Shown here: one piece after another, positions 1 to 12,300 of the stretch | Position numbering within the stretch: position 1 is the stretch's first letter | How the letters are laid out: each line of letters begins with the position of its first letter | DNA from: Dissophora ornata | Lineage: Eukaryota > Mortierellomycota > Mortierellomycetes > Mortierellales > Mortierellaceae | NCBI GenBank assembly: GCA_025201705.1 | Contig: MU616839.1 | Location: forward strand, 1-37,283 | DNA length: 37,283 bases | Direction of reading: 5' to 3' | Notes under the pieces: generated by a model | The model's input: the letters and a program-made list of their open reading frames with translations, nothing else | What the model was told of the DNA's origin: nothing | Databases searched by the model: none | Position numbers and translations under genes: made by a program

Positions 1-306
1 AAAAAGCGAATATCCCAGTCTCTCCTATTCTAGCCTACGCTTCTCTCCACCCCTTGATGGATTTGGATCGGATGGGCCCCTTCTCTTGATTGGAAGGAGA
101 ATGGCTTCTCAGTTCCGTGTGGTTCTTCTGAAAAAAAAAATGGGGTGCCTATACAGCTCTTAAAATCAACCCCAGCAGTTCCGCCTCTCTCTGTATCTCT
201 AATCTCTCTGTCTCCTGTATCTATCGTGTCTCTCCCTGTTGCATGCACTCCTAAACTGGAGTAACGTTTACTGATTTTGCTCTTTTTTATTTTTATTTGT
301 CGATAG

Positions 307-2261
307 GATATTGTCGCAGTAAAGGAGGACGTTCGGAGCGCAACTATTCTGCTCAACGGTCTGGTAGGAACTTTTTTTTCTTTCTTTTGGATGCCAAAGT
401 TGAATCAAAACTGACGATTTCTCTGTCTTGTTTTCTGCGTCAAGATATTGACACTAGAACCCGTGCTGGTAGATCATGGTCGTGAATTGTCGAGTGTCGT
501 CTATAAACTGGGCCGCAATGAGAAGGTATTGAACGTGAACAGCCAGCCTCCCCCTCCTCCCTTCAAACAAAATGAAGGGTTTTGGGAATTACAGTTTTTT
601 TCGGGATTTTTCGTTGTGATAGGCGCGCTTATGCTTACACATTTTTTTTTTTTTTTTTTTCGAACGCGTTATTATGAATAGAAATCTGGGCATAAACCAG
701 CAGAATGGGATGTCGCTCTTCGTCATCCTTTTGACCATCTGATTGTCTACAGTGAATGGCTTCAGGTATACCTCGAAACGTTGCATTCATCTAAAAAGGT
801 CTTTCAGATCGCAACAAAACCCACTCTGAACACTGTTTCTTAACCCTCGCCTTTTATTTTTTTTTTCTTCTTCTCTCCCATCCACTTTTCAGCGTATTGA
901 CCCTCCCGGTAAAATCAACCAGGAATGCCTCGCACAACTCAACAACCTTGTCCTCAACGTCAGATCCATCACCGGTAAACCAAAAAAAAAAAATTCAACC
1001 ATTAGGAAAAAAAGCTTTTTTCATGGAAAACTTGAACCCCCCCCAGGATATATGCTTGAAAACTAACAAATCCCATCATCCTCACTTTCTTTTCTTTTTT
1101 TTCTCTCCAGAATCAAACCACAACCCACGTAGCATGCTAAAACGTATCAGCACACTCGCTCGTGGCGTATTGCGACGTCAATCCTCTCCCTCTCTTCTCA
1201 ACGGTCAGAACCCTGACGTATTCACTGCTAGTCCCACGAATATCACCCCACCAACCTCCAGTAACAGCACCAGCAGTCCCAACAACACATCCTTCACGAT
1301 CTCGAGCACAGAGTTCTCTCGATACGTGATTCCTAGAGAAAACAGTAATGTCACCCGTCGAGCGTCCATGGATATCCCTCGAACGCTGTCGGCTTGTGCA
1401 GCAGCAGCAGCGAACGCTGCCTCGGAGAATAGGATCGAGACCGTGACAGACCAGGAGGCGTGCTCGATGGTGGATCTCAAGGCTGTGGCGGAAGGAAGAG
1501 ATTTAGAAGTCAATGCACTGGCTGTTAGCTCCAATAACCGGAACGCACCAAGAGGTGGCTCATCCTCAACACTTGCTTCTTCTGCAGCCTCTGTAGCGGA
1601 CGATGCTTCACTTCCCTATCGTCATCCGAACCGTGCCTCGACCACCTATTCGGAAGCTAGTAGCGCTAGTGTTGGTTCCTTGACACTGGCCCCATCCTCT
1701 GAATCACTGCACGTCAAGATCATCACGACGACCATCACAGCTGCAGCGACTCCGCCTCCACCGGTGGTCACGACCACGCGACCTACGATACCCGGTCGAC
1801 ATCTCTCATCCTCGATGAGTGATCGACAAAAGAAGTTTCTGAAAGATCTGGGCTATGATTCTTTCCAGGACAGTGGTCGTGATTGCCAAAGCGGAGGAAC
1901 CGCAGGAGGAGTAGGAGTAGTAGCAGTAGGGGCTGTTGTCTCCACCATTACCCGCCAGGCTACGTTACGGTCAGGAACACAGGCGTTGATTACAGAAAAA
2001 GCAGAGAGTTTGCAACGGCAGCAACTAAAGTTTCAACAGTTGAAGCAAGAACAACAGGAGCAGTATGAGCAATATCATAAGAATCAACCCCAGCAGGTGG
2101 AGGTGGAGGTGGATGGGGAACGGAAACGAAGCCCGGGGTTCGTGTCGAGACCTTCGATTGATCGGTTGAGGACGATCACGCAGAGGGAGGTGGAGAAAAA
2201 GCCGCCAGTCAAGTCGCTGATCAGCTTCTGGGAACAATCCAAGGAGGCGATCGAGGTTTGA
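307..2261 (+). CDS. RhoGEF (DH)-like protein, 3' part of a spliced gene
   Basis: Five exons fit one reading frame: 307-363, 445-525, 682-765, 893-974 and 1111-2261 (485 codons including stop). All introns are GT-AG and all phases agree. The first four exons encode helical sequence including WDVALRHPFDHLIVYSEWLQ, which resembles the conserved late helix of Dbl-homology domains (the LxxPvqRlxxYxxLL pattern). This is followed by a basic stretch (RSMLKRISTLARGVLRRQ) and a ~330-residue tail rich in Ser, Thr and Ala. Near the C-terminus is a Gln/Lys-rich predicted coiled coil. If the family call is right, the protein would activate Rho-type GTPases at the cell cortex. The start lies upstream of 307: the sequence before it is pyrimidine-rich and gave no convincing exon, so the N-terminus is missing or unresolved. 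The family call is moderate; the exon structure and the stop are firmer. Confidence 0.55.
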
Positions 2262-2725
2262 AAAAGAGTTTGCGGGGAGGAGGAGGAGAGAGAGAATAGG
2301 AGAGAAATCTCTCTTTGTGCCTGAATTATATTTTAAGTAGTCTAATATATTCCAGTACCCGATTTTATATAGAAAAAAAAGATCTGCCTGCTGTTCTCTC
2401 AAATGACGACAAGGATGACGGCAGGCAGGTTCTTTGTAGTGCCTTAAGGTAGTCTATGCGTAGGCTACTTTGTCCTTTGGGAGGGGGTCTCCTCTTCGCC
2501 AAAGTAATCTAGTTTTTCGTTGAAATTTGCAAGCCTGCATCGAGACTCGAAACTGCGACCGCAGAGAGCAAGAGGTCAGGACTGCTAAATTCTCAATGAC
2601 AACAAACACAGGCATTTTTTTTTCTTTTTTTTTTTTTTTTTACGCCCTTTGCCCAAAGCTTCGCCTCTCGTCCACCTGTCCCCTCCCCTTCCCCCCTCTC
2701 TCTCACACAACATAAAGCCAAACTA
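2262..2725. other. Intergenic spacer with poly-T tract
   Basis: This is the spacer between the RhoGEF-like gene and the helicase, both on the plus strand. It holds the 3' end of the first gene and the promoter of the second. A T-rich tract at about 2616-2641 and a CT-rich stretch up to 2706 lie just before the helicase start. No ORF with coding character was seen. Confidence 0.6.
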
Positions 2726-5057
2726 ATGGCCAGCGTAGCACCCGCCGGCTCCTGGGAGAGTCTCGAACCCAGACTCTCTCCCCAGATCCTCGATGCCGTC
2801 AGCACCATGGGCTTTTCCGATATGACCCCCGTCCAATCCGGCGCCATCCCACTCTTCATGAAGAACAAAGATGTTGTGGTAGAAGCCGTCACCGGTTCTG
2901 GAAAAACCCTTTCCTTTCTCATCCCCATTCTCGAAAAGATTCATCGTCGATCCCGTAAACTTGGTTCCCTTGAAGTCGGCGCGATCGTGATTTCTCCTAC
3001 ACGAGAACTCGCCACTCAGATCGCCAAGGTCTTGAAAGAATTCGAACCATTCCTTCAGAATATTAAACACCAACTGTTGATTGGAGGCGAGACTAGTTTG
3101 GAAGAGGACATTGCAACGTTTCAGGAAGTCCAACCCGATATCTTGATCGGTACACCCGGTCGACTGGAAGATATTCTTTCACAAAAGAGAGGAGGTGTGA
3201 ATGTAAAAGAGTTGGAGGTGTTGGTATTGGATGAGGCGGATCGATTGTTGGATATGGGATTCTCGGTCAGTTTGAACAAGATCATGTCATTGTTGCCAAA
3301 GCAGCGTAGGACGGGATTGTTCTCGGCGACGATGACGGATGGACTGCATGAGCTGGTCCGTGCGGGTTTGCGGAACCCGGTGCGTGTGGTTGTCAAGGTT
3401 GAGGATCTGGTTGGCGGTGGAGGACAGCGCACACCCGCATCGTAAGTTCCGAGAGAGAAGAAAAAAACAACAGCAACAATGGTAATAATAACTACAAACA
3501 GCAAAGAAAATCTAACATTCCCCCCCCCCCTCCATCTCTCTCTGACAAATAGACTTCATATCGGATACATCCTCTGCTCCACCTCCCAGAAACTCCTCCT
3601 CCTCACCCACCTGCTCCGACAAGAATCTCTCCAAAAAAAGGCCATCGTCTATTTTGCCACCTGCGCCAGCGTCGATTATTTTTATAAACTTCTCTCCCGA
3701 CTTCCAGCACTCTCTGAATTCGCCATTCATTCCCTTCATGGGAAAATGGAGACCAAGAAACGATCCCTCACCTTCAAATCCTTTACAGATATCCCTGCAG
3801 GATCCCCCGGTGTCTTGCTCTGTACAGATGTTGCTTCAAGAGGGTTGGATATTCCTGATGTGGATTTCGTGGTTCAGGTGGATCCACCACAGGATCCAAA
3901 GGCATTTACTCATCGTTGTGGACGTGCTGGTCGCGCTGGTCGCGAGGGAAAGGCTGTGGTGTTCTTGGTCAAGGGGAAAGAGGAAACTTATGTGGATTTC
4001 TTGAGGGTCCGTAAGGTACCGATTCACAAGTGGGGTTGGAAGGGTGGACCTGTTATTATGGAGGATGTCGATGATAACGAAGATCAGGATGAGGATATGG
4101 CGACTGATTTGAACAGCAACGACAACAATAACGTTGAGAATGGCACTACTACTTCTTCTTCACTGGGAGTGATTGTGAGACAGGAACCCGAGGACGATAC
4201 CGAGAATACAGAGTTCTTGAAGGGAGTCAAGAAGATTGTGATGACGGATCGGGATCTACACGACAAGGGAACAATGGCCTATGTGTCATTTATCAGGAGT
4301 TACTCCAAACATGAAGCGAGTTTTATTTTCAGATCCAAGGATTTGGATCTGGGGGCTTTGGCGCGTGGATATGGATTGTTGAGATTACCCAAGATGCCAG
4401 AATTGAAGAATGAAAAATCTGGAGGTGGGATCCAAGGGTTTGTTCCTGCAGACAATGATGTAAGTGTTTTTTTTTTTTTCTTGAATGGGGGTTCTTTATT
4501 TTTCTAGAGGATGTAAAACGCATAACTGACAGCCACTATTACTACCACTACCACTACCACCACTACATCAGATGGACAAGTACAAATACCAGGACAAGCA
4601 AAAAGAAGTCGTGCGCGTCAAAAAACTGACCGAGTACAAGGCCAAACAAGCCGAGAAGGAGAAGCAAGCAGCGTTGAGTGGCGGACAAAATGACAAGAAA
4701 CGGAAACAGATCCACAAGACCTCAGCCTGGTCTGAGAAACAAGAAGCCAAAGATCGAAAGTTTGATCGACAGCTGAAGAAGCAGCGCAAGAGAGAGTACC
4801 TGAAGAGAGTGGCGAATGGTGAGGTCAAGGAAGGGGAAAAGAACGAAGATGGCGAGGGTGGTGAGGGAGATGATAGTGATGAGGAGGGTGATACCAAGAA
4901 GGGCGATGATAAAGACGAGGAAGTTGAGGCAGAGGAGGAGGAGGATAGCTGGGAGGCACTGGCTAGGGAGGAGCGGTTAGCCAAGAAGGTGAAGAAAGGC
5001 AAGCTGAGCGCGAGGGAGTTTGACAAGGAGGTGGGGAACATGTTTGGCGATCTCTGA
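2726..5057 (+). CDS. SPB4: ATP-dependent DEAD-box RNA helicase Spb4/DDX55
   Basis: Three exons (2726-3441, 3553-4459, 4572-5057) give 702 residues. Exon 1 holds RecA domain 1: Q-motif region around residues 29-42, motif I AVTGSGKT (54-61), PTREL (91-95), TPGR (143-146), DEAD (169-172) and SAT (200-202). Exon 2 holds domain 2 with [17 protein letters not shown] and [10 protein letters not shown], then the Spb4-type C-terminal extension ([18 protein letters not shown]). Exon 3 encodes a Lys/Glu-rich tail with the TSAWSEKQ segment typical of Spb4/DDX55. In yeast Spb4 acts in the nucleolus in 60S pre-ribosome assembly. The protein is about 100 residues longer than yeast Spb4, through acidic inserts (around 4065-4130 and 4840-4945). 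Intron 1 splits codon 239; intron 2 is phase 0. All motifs are intact. The start is the first ATG in frame, next to the Q-motif region. Confidence 0.92.
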
Positions 5058-5102
5058 AGGTAGTCTAGTGGCATATGTGTGTGTGTACATGTGTGTGCGG
5101 AA

Positions 5103-5108
5103 AATAAA
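5103..5108 (+). promoter_or_regulatory. Candidate poly(A) signal of the SPB4 gene
   Basis: AATAAA lies 46 nt after the helicase stop and is followed by an A-rich run. Position and sequence fit a polyadenylation signal; no transcript data are available. Confidence 0.45.
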
Positions 5109-5109
5109 C

Positions 5110-5741
5110 ATTTAAAAAAAAAAAGCGGAAAAAGTATTGCAGTTCCATGAGTTCCATGCGCTGAAAAATGCGTGGGTTGTCGGTAAGGTTTCTCGTAATA
5201 ACAAGCATATGGACAGTGAGCCGAAAGAACGCTAGAGAGCGAAGAAGCAATACGTGTTCCCGCTTGCCAGGATAACCTCGACATTATCCTCTTTTTCCCT
5301 CATTCCTGATTCTTCTTCATCATCATCGCCTTCATCATCGCCATCCTCATCCTCATCCTCATCTCCTTCATCTCTACTCTGGTCAAGTGCCGTTATCCCA
5401 TTCTTTCTTTTTCATTGTGTCCCAGAGAAGACGACACCCGCTGGGTCAAGGTAACACAAACAGCCAGCACTACAGCCAGCTCTTTAACCCCTGGTATTAG
5501 TGGATGACTTTTTACCATATCTCTCTCTCTCTCTCTCTTGATTTCATTCAACTCATCACTCCCCCCGCACAACTCTCTCATATAGATCACACGCGCTTTT
5601 GACACACCGTCAGACGAACAGTTTCAGCAGCAGCAATAAAAAAGGAATTCAGGAACACATTTATCCGGACAAATATCGTCTCCTCACTTTCCCACCTCCA
5701 CAACCTCCGCTCCACATCACCCGAGCAAAAAACCCCCCGTC
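5110..5741. other. Intergenic region with TCATC microsatellite
   Basis: Spacer between SPB4 and the mannosidase gene. It contains an imperfect (TCATC/CATCC)n microsatellite at about 5314-5372, a CT dinucleotide run at 5520-5540, and the 5' leader of the mannosidase gene. Ser/Pro-rich open frames here are products of the microsatellite. No other gene was seen. Confidence 0.55.
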
Positions 5742-8700
5742 ATGTTCAGACGAGAGGATCGGTCCGCGATCCCCTTTTACGATGACAACAAGTACGCCAA
5801 GACCCCGTTGCCTGTGCACACCAACGTACGTAGGATCCAACCCCCCCGACGATTTTTTTGGTCTATCCCAAGGATTGTGGGGGGAGAGAGGAGGAGAAGG
5901 AGATATAATAACATGGCTTTTCCCACTTGAAACTTTTGCTCATATTTCCTCCTGTTTTTTTTTCTCACCCATCAATTACTCCAACTAATGCTTGATCCTC
6001 TCCGCAAAAAAAAAAAAAATATCTAGAAGCAATTTCATCATCGTTTTCGAAAACGCCATGCCGTACTGGTACTCTGCCTCGTCGCAGCAACGTACATGTT
6101 CTTCAAATCATCCTCTTCACCCAAATCATGGAACACCACATCTTCTTCATCTGCACACGACGTCAGTCCACGACAGACTCAGACGGGAAAGAAGATTATA
6201 ATGCCTCATGCTCCAGCACCAAAAGTTCCAGCACCAAAAGCTCCAGCACCAAAAGCTCCAGCACCACCACCACCAGCAGTAGCAGTACCACCAGCTCCTG
6301 TCCCTAATGTCAAGGACAGTGGCACCAGCGACCAGGCCGCGTCAGGGAGCAGCAACAGTGACGCCGCAGCCGCAGCAGCCGCAGCGGCGGCCGCCAAAAA
6401 GAAGGAGGACAAAAAGAAAAAGAAAAAGAAGAAGGCTCCACCAACGCTGTTTGAGTTTGATGGCAAGGATCATACCTTTAGGTTTCACGACGTCCCCAAG
6501 GGTAAAAGCAACGGTGGCAATAACAAAAACGGTCAATCAAAGTCTAAGTCTAAGGGCAGCCCGAAGAAGAAGAAGCCGTCACCACCAGCACCACCACCAG
6601 CACCAGTGCTTGCTCCAGTGGCTCCAATTTTACCCGTGGAGCCGCAATATGATTGGGAAGAGAGCGAAGACTTGAGCAGAGATCTCTCAGAGGAGGATGA
6701 TGAGTCGTTCGGAAATGACGAAGCAGACATTGATCAACCTCTTGATGCCAACATTTCCGGGGAGGATACCCAAAAATCACACCCAGGCAATAATGCCACA
6801 CGTCGAACAAGAGTAAACCCGCCATTATGGGAAGAACGCAAGAATAAGGTCAAAGATGCCTTTCTCCATTCCTGGAACGCCTATAAACGGGATGCTTGGG
6901 GTAAAGACGAGTATCACCCAATCTCCAAATATGGGTCCAACATGATTCGTAAAGGTCAAGGTTTTACGATTGTGGATTCCTTGGATACGATTTTATTGAT
7001 GGGTCTTGATGATGAGTTTCAAGAAGCCAAGGCCTGGGTGAGGGATGAACTTGATTTTGATCAAGATGGAGAGGTCAATTTATTTGAAACGACGATTCGA
7101 GTCCTAGGAGGATTATTGAGTACATATGATCAATCGAACAATGATCCCATTTTCTTGGACAAGGCTATGGATTTGGCGGATCGATTGATGGGTGGATTTG
7201 ATACTGCGAGTGGTATCCCTTACTCGAGTGTACATCTCAAGGAAAGACGTGGTGTACCTAGTCATGAACGTGGAATTAGTTCAACATCCGAGGTGGCAAC
7301 GTTGCAATTGGAATTCAAGTATTTGTCCTACTTGACAGGAGATGACAAGTATTGGAAGGCGGTAGAGAATGTAGTGTTGAAGATGAAGGAATTGAATAAT
7401 TTGGATGGGCTGGTTCCTGTCTATATTAGTCCTTATACGGGACTATTCCAGGGCGGTGATATTCGTCTTGGATCTCGCGGTGACAGTTATTATGGTAAGG
7501 AAGGGAAGGGAAGGGAGGAAGGAAGGGGGGGGGGGTTATGCTGTCGTAATGCTCTTGGTCTTTTCTGTGGACAGGTTGAAAAGCTTTGAAACAAACACCC
7601 ATTCTTTTTTCAAATAGAATACTTGATCAAGCAATACCTACAGACGGGCAAAAAGGAAAAAGTCTACAAGGAAATGTACGACTATGCCATCAGTGGTGTC
7701 AAGAAACATCTTTTGGGCCGTACTATCCCTCATAACCTTCTCTTTGTGGGAGAAATCTCCAAATACGAACCCGAAAACCTTTCACCGAAAATGGATCATC
7801 TCGTCTGTTTCTTGGGAGGTACCATGGCCCTCGCTTCTACGGAGGGTCATCCTTTGGACGATGATGACCTCGGCGGTTTCTCACGTTCTCGATTCTCAAA
7901 AGTAGAAGAAGAGGATTTCAAGATTGGAGAAGAGTTGACAGAATCGTGTTATGAGATGTATCGTCAGACAGAGACTGGATTGGCACCCGAGATTGTACAC
8001 TGGGTTCAGAAACAGGAACAAGTGAGGGGGAAGAGTGCATTGCAGTATACGCCGGGTTCGGATTTTATTGTGAATGATCGGGATGGACATAGTTGGTTGC
8101 GTCCCGAGACTGTGGAGAGTTTGTTTTATCTCTGGCGATTGACTGGTGACGAGAAGTATCGGTAAGTTCCTTTTTTTTTTCTGTGTGTGTGTGTGGTAGT
8201 AGTAATCTCGATGACACAAACTTTTATTAACAATCTCTCTCTCTTTTTTTTTTTTTTATAAAGTAACTGGGGCTGGGAGATTTTCGAATCGATCGAAAAA
8301 TACAGCAAGGTGGCATCAGGAGGATACAGTTCCATCAACGATATTCGACGAGCCAACAAAATTAACTTTTCGGACAAGATGGAAACTTTCTTCTTGGCCG
8401 AAACCCTCAAATACTTTTATCTTCTTTTTGGTCCAGATGATGTCTTGCCTCTTGACAAGTATGTCTTTAACACAGAAGCTCATCCTTTGCCTATTTTCAC
8501 ACCACCTAAAGAGTTTTTGACGAGGACTGGTAGTACCAGCGAGACCAATGATGATGGTGAAGAAGAGGAGGAGGAGGAGGTGGAAGAGTTGGAACTACTA
8601 AGCGAGGAGGAAAAGTTGTATGAGGACTTGGTCTCTCAGGAGGATGGCCCCCCCGAGTCTACAGAAGTGGATCCTGAAGAGCAGCAACAGCAGGATGAGG

Positions 8701-9167
8701 AGGAAGCATTTGAAGATATTGAAGACGATGAGGATCAAGTCGCTGGCACAGACGATGATGATAGTACCTCCTCATTCGAAAACGACATGTCCGACAATGA
8801 TCCTGATGTCGACCCAGAGGATCTAGGAAAGGACGACGCGGATCAAGGACTGGAAGATCTGGCAGTGGATGGGGATGATGAGGGTAGGGAAGAATTCTCA
8901 GAAGTGGAGGTGGATTATGAAGAGGGCGTTGGTGATGCTGACCTGGACGCGGATGTAGATGCAGACAAGGAGGAGGAGGAGGAAGAGGAGGAGGAAGAGG
9001 AGGGAGAGGGAGAGGGAGAGGGAGAGGGAGAGGGAGAGGAAGAGGAAGAGGAAGATGAAGGTGAAGGTGAAGAGACTGGCAACGAGGGTGAGGGTGAAGA
9101 CGTGGAGGAAGACGGCAATGAGGATGGCGAACAGGAGGACGAGGCGAGTGGAGAGGAAGAAGAATAG
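5742..9167 (+). CDS. GH47 class I alpha-1,2-mannosidase, type II membrane protein
   Basis: Four exons (5742-5825, 6027-7494, 7618-8161, 8264-9167) give 999 residues. A short basic cytosolic N-terminus precedes one membrane anchor (about 40-55, [15 protein letters not shown]). A low-complexity stem follows, with KAPAP repeats, poly-Ala and Lys runs. The GH47 domain spans about 292-775 with all hallmark motifs: [20 protein letters not shown] (Glu382), GDSYYEYLIKQY (Asp514, across the exon 2/3 junction), WLRPE (Glu681), [17 protein letters not shown], and NTEAHP (Thr769, the calcium ligand position). The enzyme trims alpha-1,2-mannose from N-glycans in the ER or Golgi lumen. The C-terminal ~210 residues are almost all Glu, Asp and Gly, partly from a GAGGGA minisatellite, which is unusual for the family. 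Family and exon calls are firm; ER versus Golgi placement cannot be decided. Confidence 0.93.
8996..9047 (+). repeat. GAGGGA minisatellite inside the mannosidase tail
   Basis: The hexamer GAGGGA repeats about seven times in the last exon, flanked by GAGGAA/GAAGAG runs. It encodes alternating Glu-Gly in frame, so unit gain or loss changes tail length without a frameshift. Confidence 0.8.
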
Positions 9168-9385
9168 ACACTACCACTATTGACAAATACAGCATTAATC
9201 ACAAACACTCGGTGTTCTTTCTAGCTTGCATCTTTGAGATGACGGTACTAAGTTATACTGATACAATTGTAATTGTTTATTTACACACGGCAAAGCCAAT
9301 CAATACACGAATTCCACCTCTTGAACAAACGTGGAAACCAAAAAAGAAAAAGAAAAGAAGAGATCAATCAGGACCTGAAATACGC
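9168..9385. other. Convergent 3' intergenic region
   Basis: A 218-bp spacer between two converging stop codons (mannosidase on plus, Gln-rich protein on minus). It must carry both 3' ends; no gene was seen. Confidence 0.6.
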
Positions 9386-12300
9386 TCAAATCTCCTCGTG
9401 GACATTCAGGTCATTGTCTATAAATAACGGGTCGTCTCCACAGCTCTCGTCCTCTCCCAGTGCCATGGGCCCACTACTGCTCGACTTTGTCTTTAGTCGC
9501 TGCGGTTGATGATGGTACCGCATCGCCTTGGACGCAAGCACCGAGCCCAATCCACCCATACTGGCACTAACAGACCCACTACCACCACGACGCTGCTGCT
9601 GCGCCAAAAACTGCGGTGAATCATCCGCAAACGGGTACGCCGTCCACGTATTCTGATAATTCAGCCATCGTCGCTTCTCTGACCCTCCATTCGTACTCTC
9701 GCCCGCCGGCCTTTCCACCGCCAAACCATCATCGCGGTCATTACCATTCTCTCCCATACCACCCTCCGCAGCCGGCCGCAACGATCGTAATCCGACCTCG
9801 CTTTCTTTGACGTTCTTCCAGGCCTCCTTCAAGACCTTGACGCCACGTTCGTCCTGCACTCCAAACCCCTTCCGAAGCCATTCCCCACGGACCCGCACAA
9901 CGACATGCACAGGTGGCACGTTCTCTTTATCTGCAGATCTCGAAAAGGGTATCGTGACCGCGGACGTAATTGCACCTGTAGCAGATCGAGATGGATCTCT
10001 TGCCCACCAGATATCCGACAGAGCCGCCATTCCCCAGTTCTTGTACTTGAGCCATCCCGCCATGCCTCCTGAATTTCCATCATCCAACGGCAACGTCTCG
10101 ACTTCTGTGATCGACAGCAACGGGATCGTCACAGGTGTGTTCAGCGGAAAGTAAAACGCATGGATCGTGAGGTGCAACGAGCTAATCGTGATTTGATCGT
10201 CACTGTAGAGAATCAATGGCGGTGGGGGTGGGTACTTGGTTACCATCAAAGCCGAGGCGACTGACGACGTAGAACTCAAAGCAGGCGACAACAGCGGTGA
10301 GTTGTGGTGGTTGGTGCCGCTCTGCTGCTTCTGCAGATCCTCTCTTGGTGACAACGGTGGTGGTGCTTGCTTCCGCGTCTTGGCTTGAGCAGGTGGCTGT
10401 GGAGGCAGCTCTGCTTTCTTGGGCTGCGTTTGCACCTGTGCCTTTGCTTGTGTAGATGGTGGACGTACTGCTGCTTGGACAGGCTTTCGTGGTGGAGCTG
10501 TCACTGTTACAGGTGGTGGTGGAGGAGGCAATGCTGCCTGATAAAAGTCATTGTCTTCTTCCCAAGGCGATGCAGGTGTCATGGGGGGCGGGATGACTGG
10601 AACCGTGTACGATGGTGGTGGCGGTAGCGGTTGGTTCTGGCTGCGACGGCGTGACGACTGTGTGGACTCTTGTGGCTCCCTCATCACCGGCTGTGGGGTA
10701 TGAGTAGGTGTTATCCGCCGCAAGAACAATTGCTGTGATTGTGATAGCTGCTTCTGAGACTGCAAAAGAGCATCGCCTCTGCCTACATGACCACCTTGCG
10801 ATGGCGATGGCGACGGCGATGGCGATGGCGATGGTGTGAGATGCTGCGGTGTTTTCAGAATCCTGGCCGGTATCTTTGGTGCTTCCTTGGGCGGTACAGG
10901 GATCACAGTAGGGCCTAGCGATGGAGACATGCTTGGGGAAGACGATGCTGACCCACTGATACTTGATGAAGATGACGACGATGATGATGACGAATACATT
11001 ATCTTTGATTCACTTTGGTCTGCCATCGATTTTGCCGTTGATCTCGGTGTTGGAGCCGGTGTAGGGGCGGGTGGGGATGAAGAGAGCAGAGATGGATGCA
11101 CGTCCAGTTTGTTCTTTTGACCGACGGCTGAACCCGGCGTGTTCGATGGCGGCTGTATTGAGCTCTTGCTTCTCGGAAACTCGAAGGAACCCAATGAGGT
11201 TGTAGATGTGTTTGCCGATACGTCGTCGGGTGGTGTAAAGACACTCTTGTTGGCAGGTTTTGGAACGTGACGTGTAGAAGCCGTCCTGTTGACTGTACCC
11301 GTGCGGGCAAATACTGAGTAGTCTGACGGGATGGGAGGGAAGGCGGGTAGCTGGGAGGATTGTCTTGGCTTGGTCGACGACAATGTCGATGCAGACGGAC
11401 GCAATGATGGTTGCGGCGATGGGCCCGACAAGGCGCCCTCAAGTGAGCTAAAAAAATCAAGCGAGCTGTCATAGTGCTGCTGAGCATGTGTTGACTGTTG
11501 CTGTTGGTGCTGCTGTTGCTGTTGATGCTGCTGTTGTTGGTGCTGCTGCAGCTGTTGTTGGTGCTGCTGCAGCTGTTGTTGTTGCTGTTGCAGCTGTTGT
11601 TGTTGCTGTTGCTGCTGCAGTTGCTGCTGCAGTTCTTGCCGCAGTTCTTGGTACTGCTGCTGAGGTGGGGGGTGGGGCATCTGCTGCTGCTGCTGCTGCT
11701 GCTGTACTGGCGTCGTCTGCTGAAGCCAGTCCCGAAGCGGCGCTCTTGCCACGGGTCTCGGGGCTGTGGGCAATGGCTCCAGCGTGGGTTTGAAAAAGTC
11801 GTCCAGCATGCTCATTGAAGAGTCATCATACATTGTTTGCACCGGTAATGCCTTTGGTACAGCTGGCTTCCTAGCGGCTCGTGCGGCCATAATCGTCGAA
11901 CTTTGTTTAGGTCGCTCGCTTCCGCTTCCGCTTACGCTTCCACTTCCACCACTGCTGCCGCCACTACTTGAGATGGATCCAGCACCAAAGTCGACAAAGT
12001 ATGGCTGGAGAGACTCAAAGTCTGTTTCAATCAAACGGTCATCGTCGCTCTGGGCTGCGATGGCGGCGGCGGAATTTCTTCTGTTGTTGTTGTTGTTGCT
12101 GGAATTGCTCGTACCACCAACATTACTGTCAATGACGTTGCTGTCGGGTTTGGAAGACTGCGACAGCAAAGATGATGAGGAACGGACCACTGCTGGCTTA
12201 ATGTTTGTGTTACCAGGGTGACCATTGCTATTACTTACGGCAGTGGTATTACTCATCAACAGCCCGCCACCGAGGGGTCCAGCCAGGTCAAAATCTGAGC

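Noticed and set aside
1..306. Upstream exon of the RhoGEF-like gene within the window
   Set aside because: Several weak AG/GT combinations exist, but none gives a frame with convincing domain continuity into 307.
5254..5454. Ser/Pro-rich plus-strand open frame
   Set aside because: Translation of a TCATC microsatellite in an intergenic region.
8659..9208. Minus-strand Pro/Leu/His and Ser/Pro open frames opposite the mannosidase tail
   Set aside because: Antisense shadows of the GAGGGA/GAGGAA repeat; the plus strand has the full GH47 domain.
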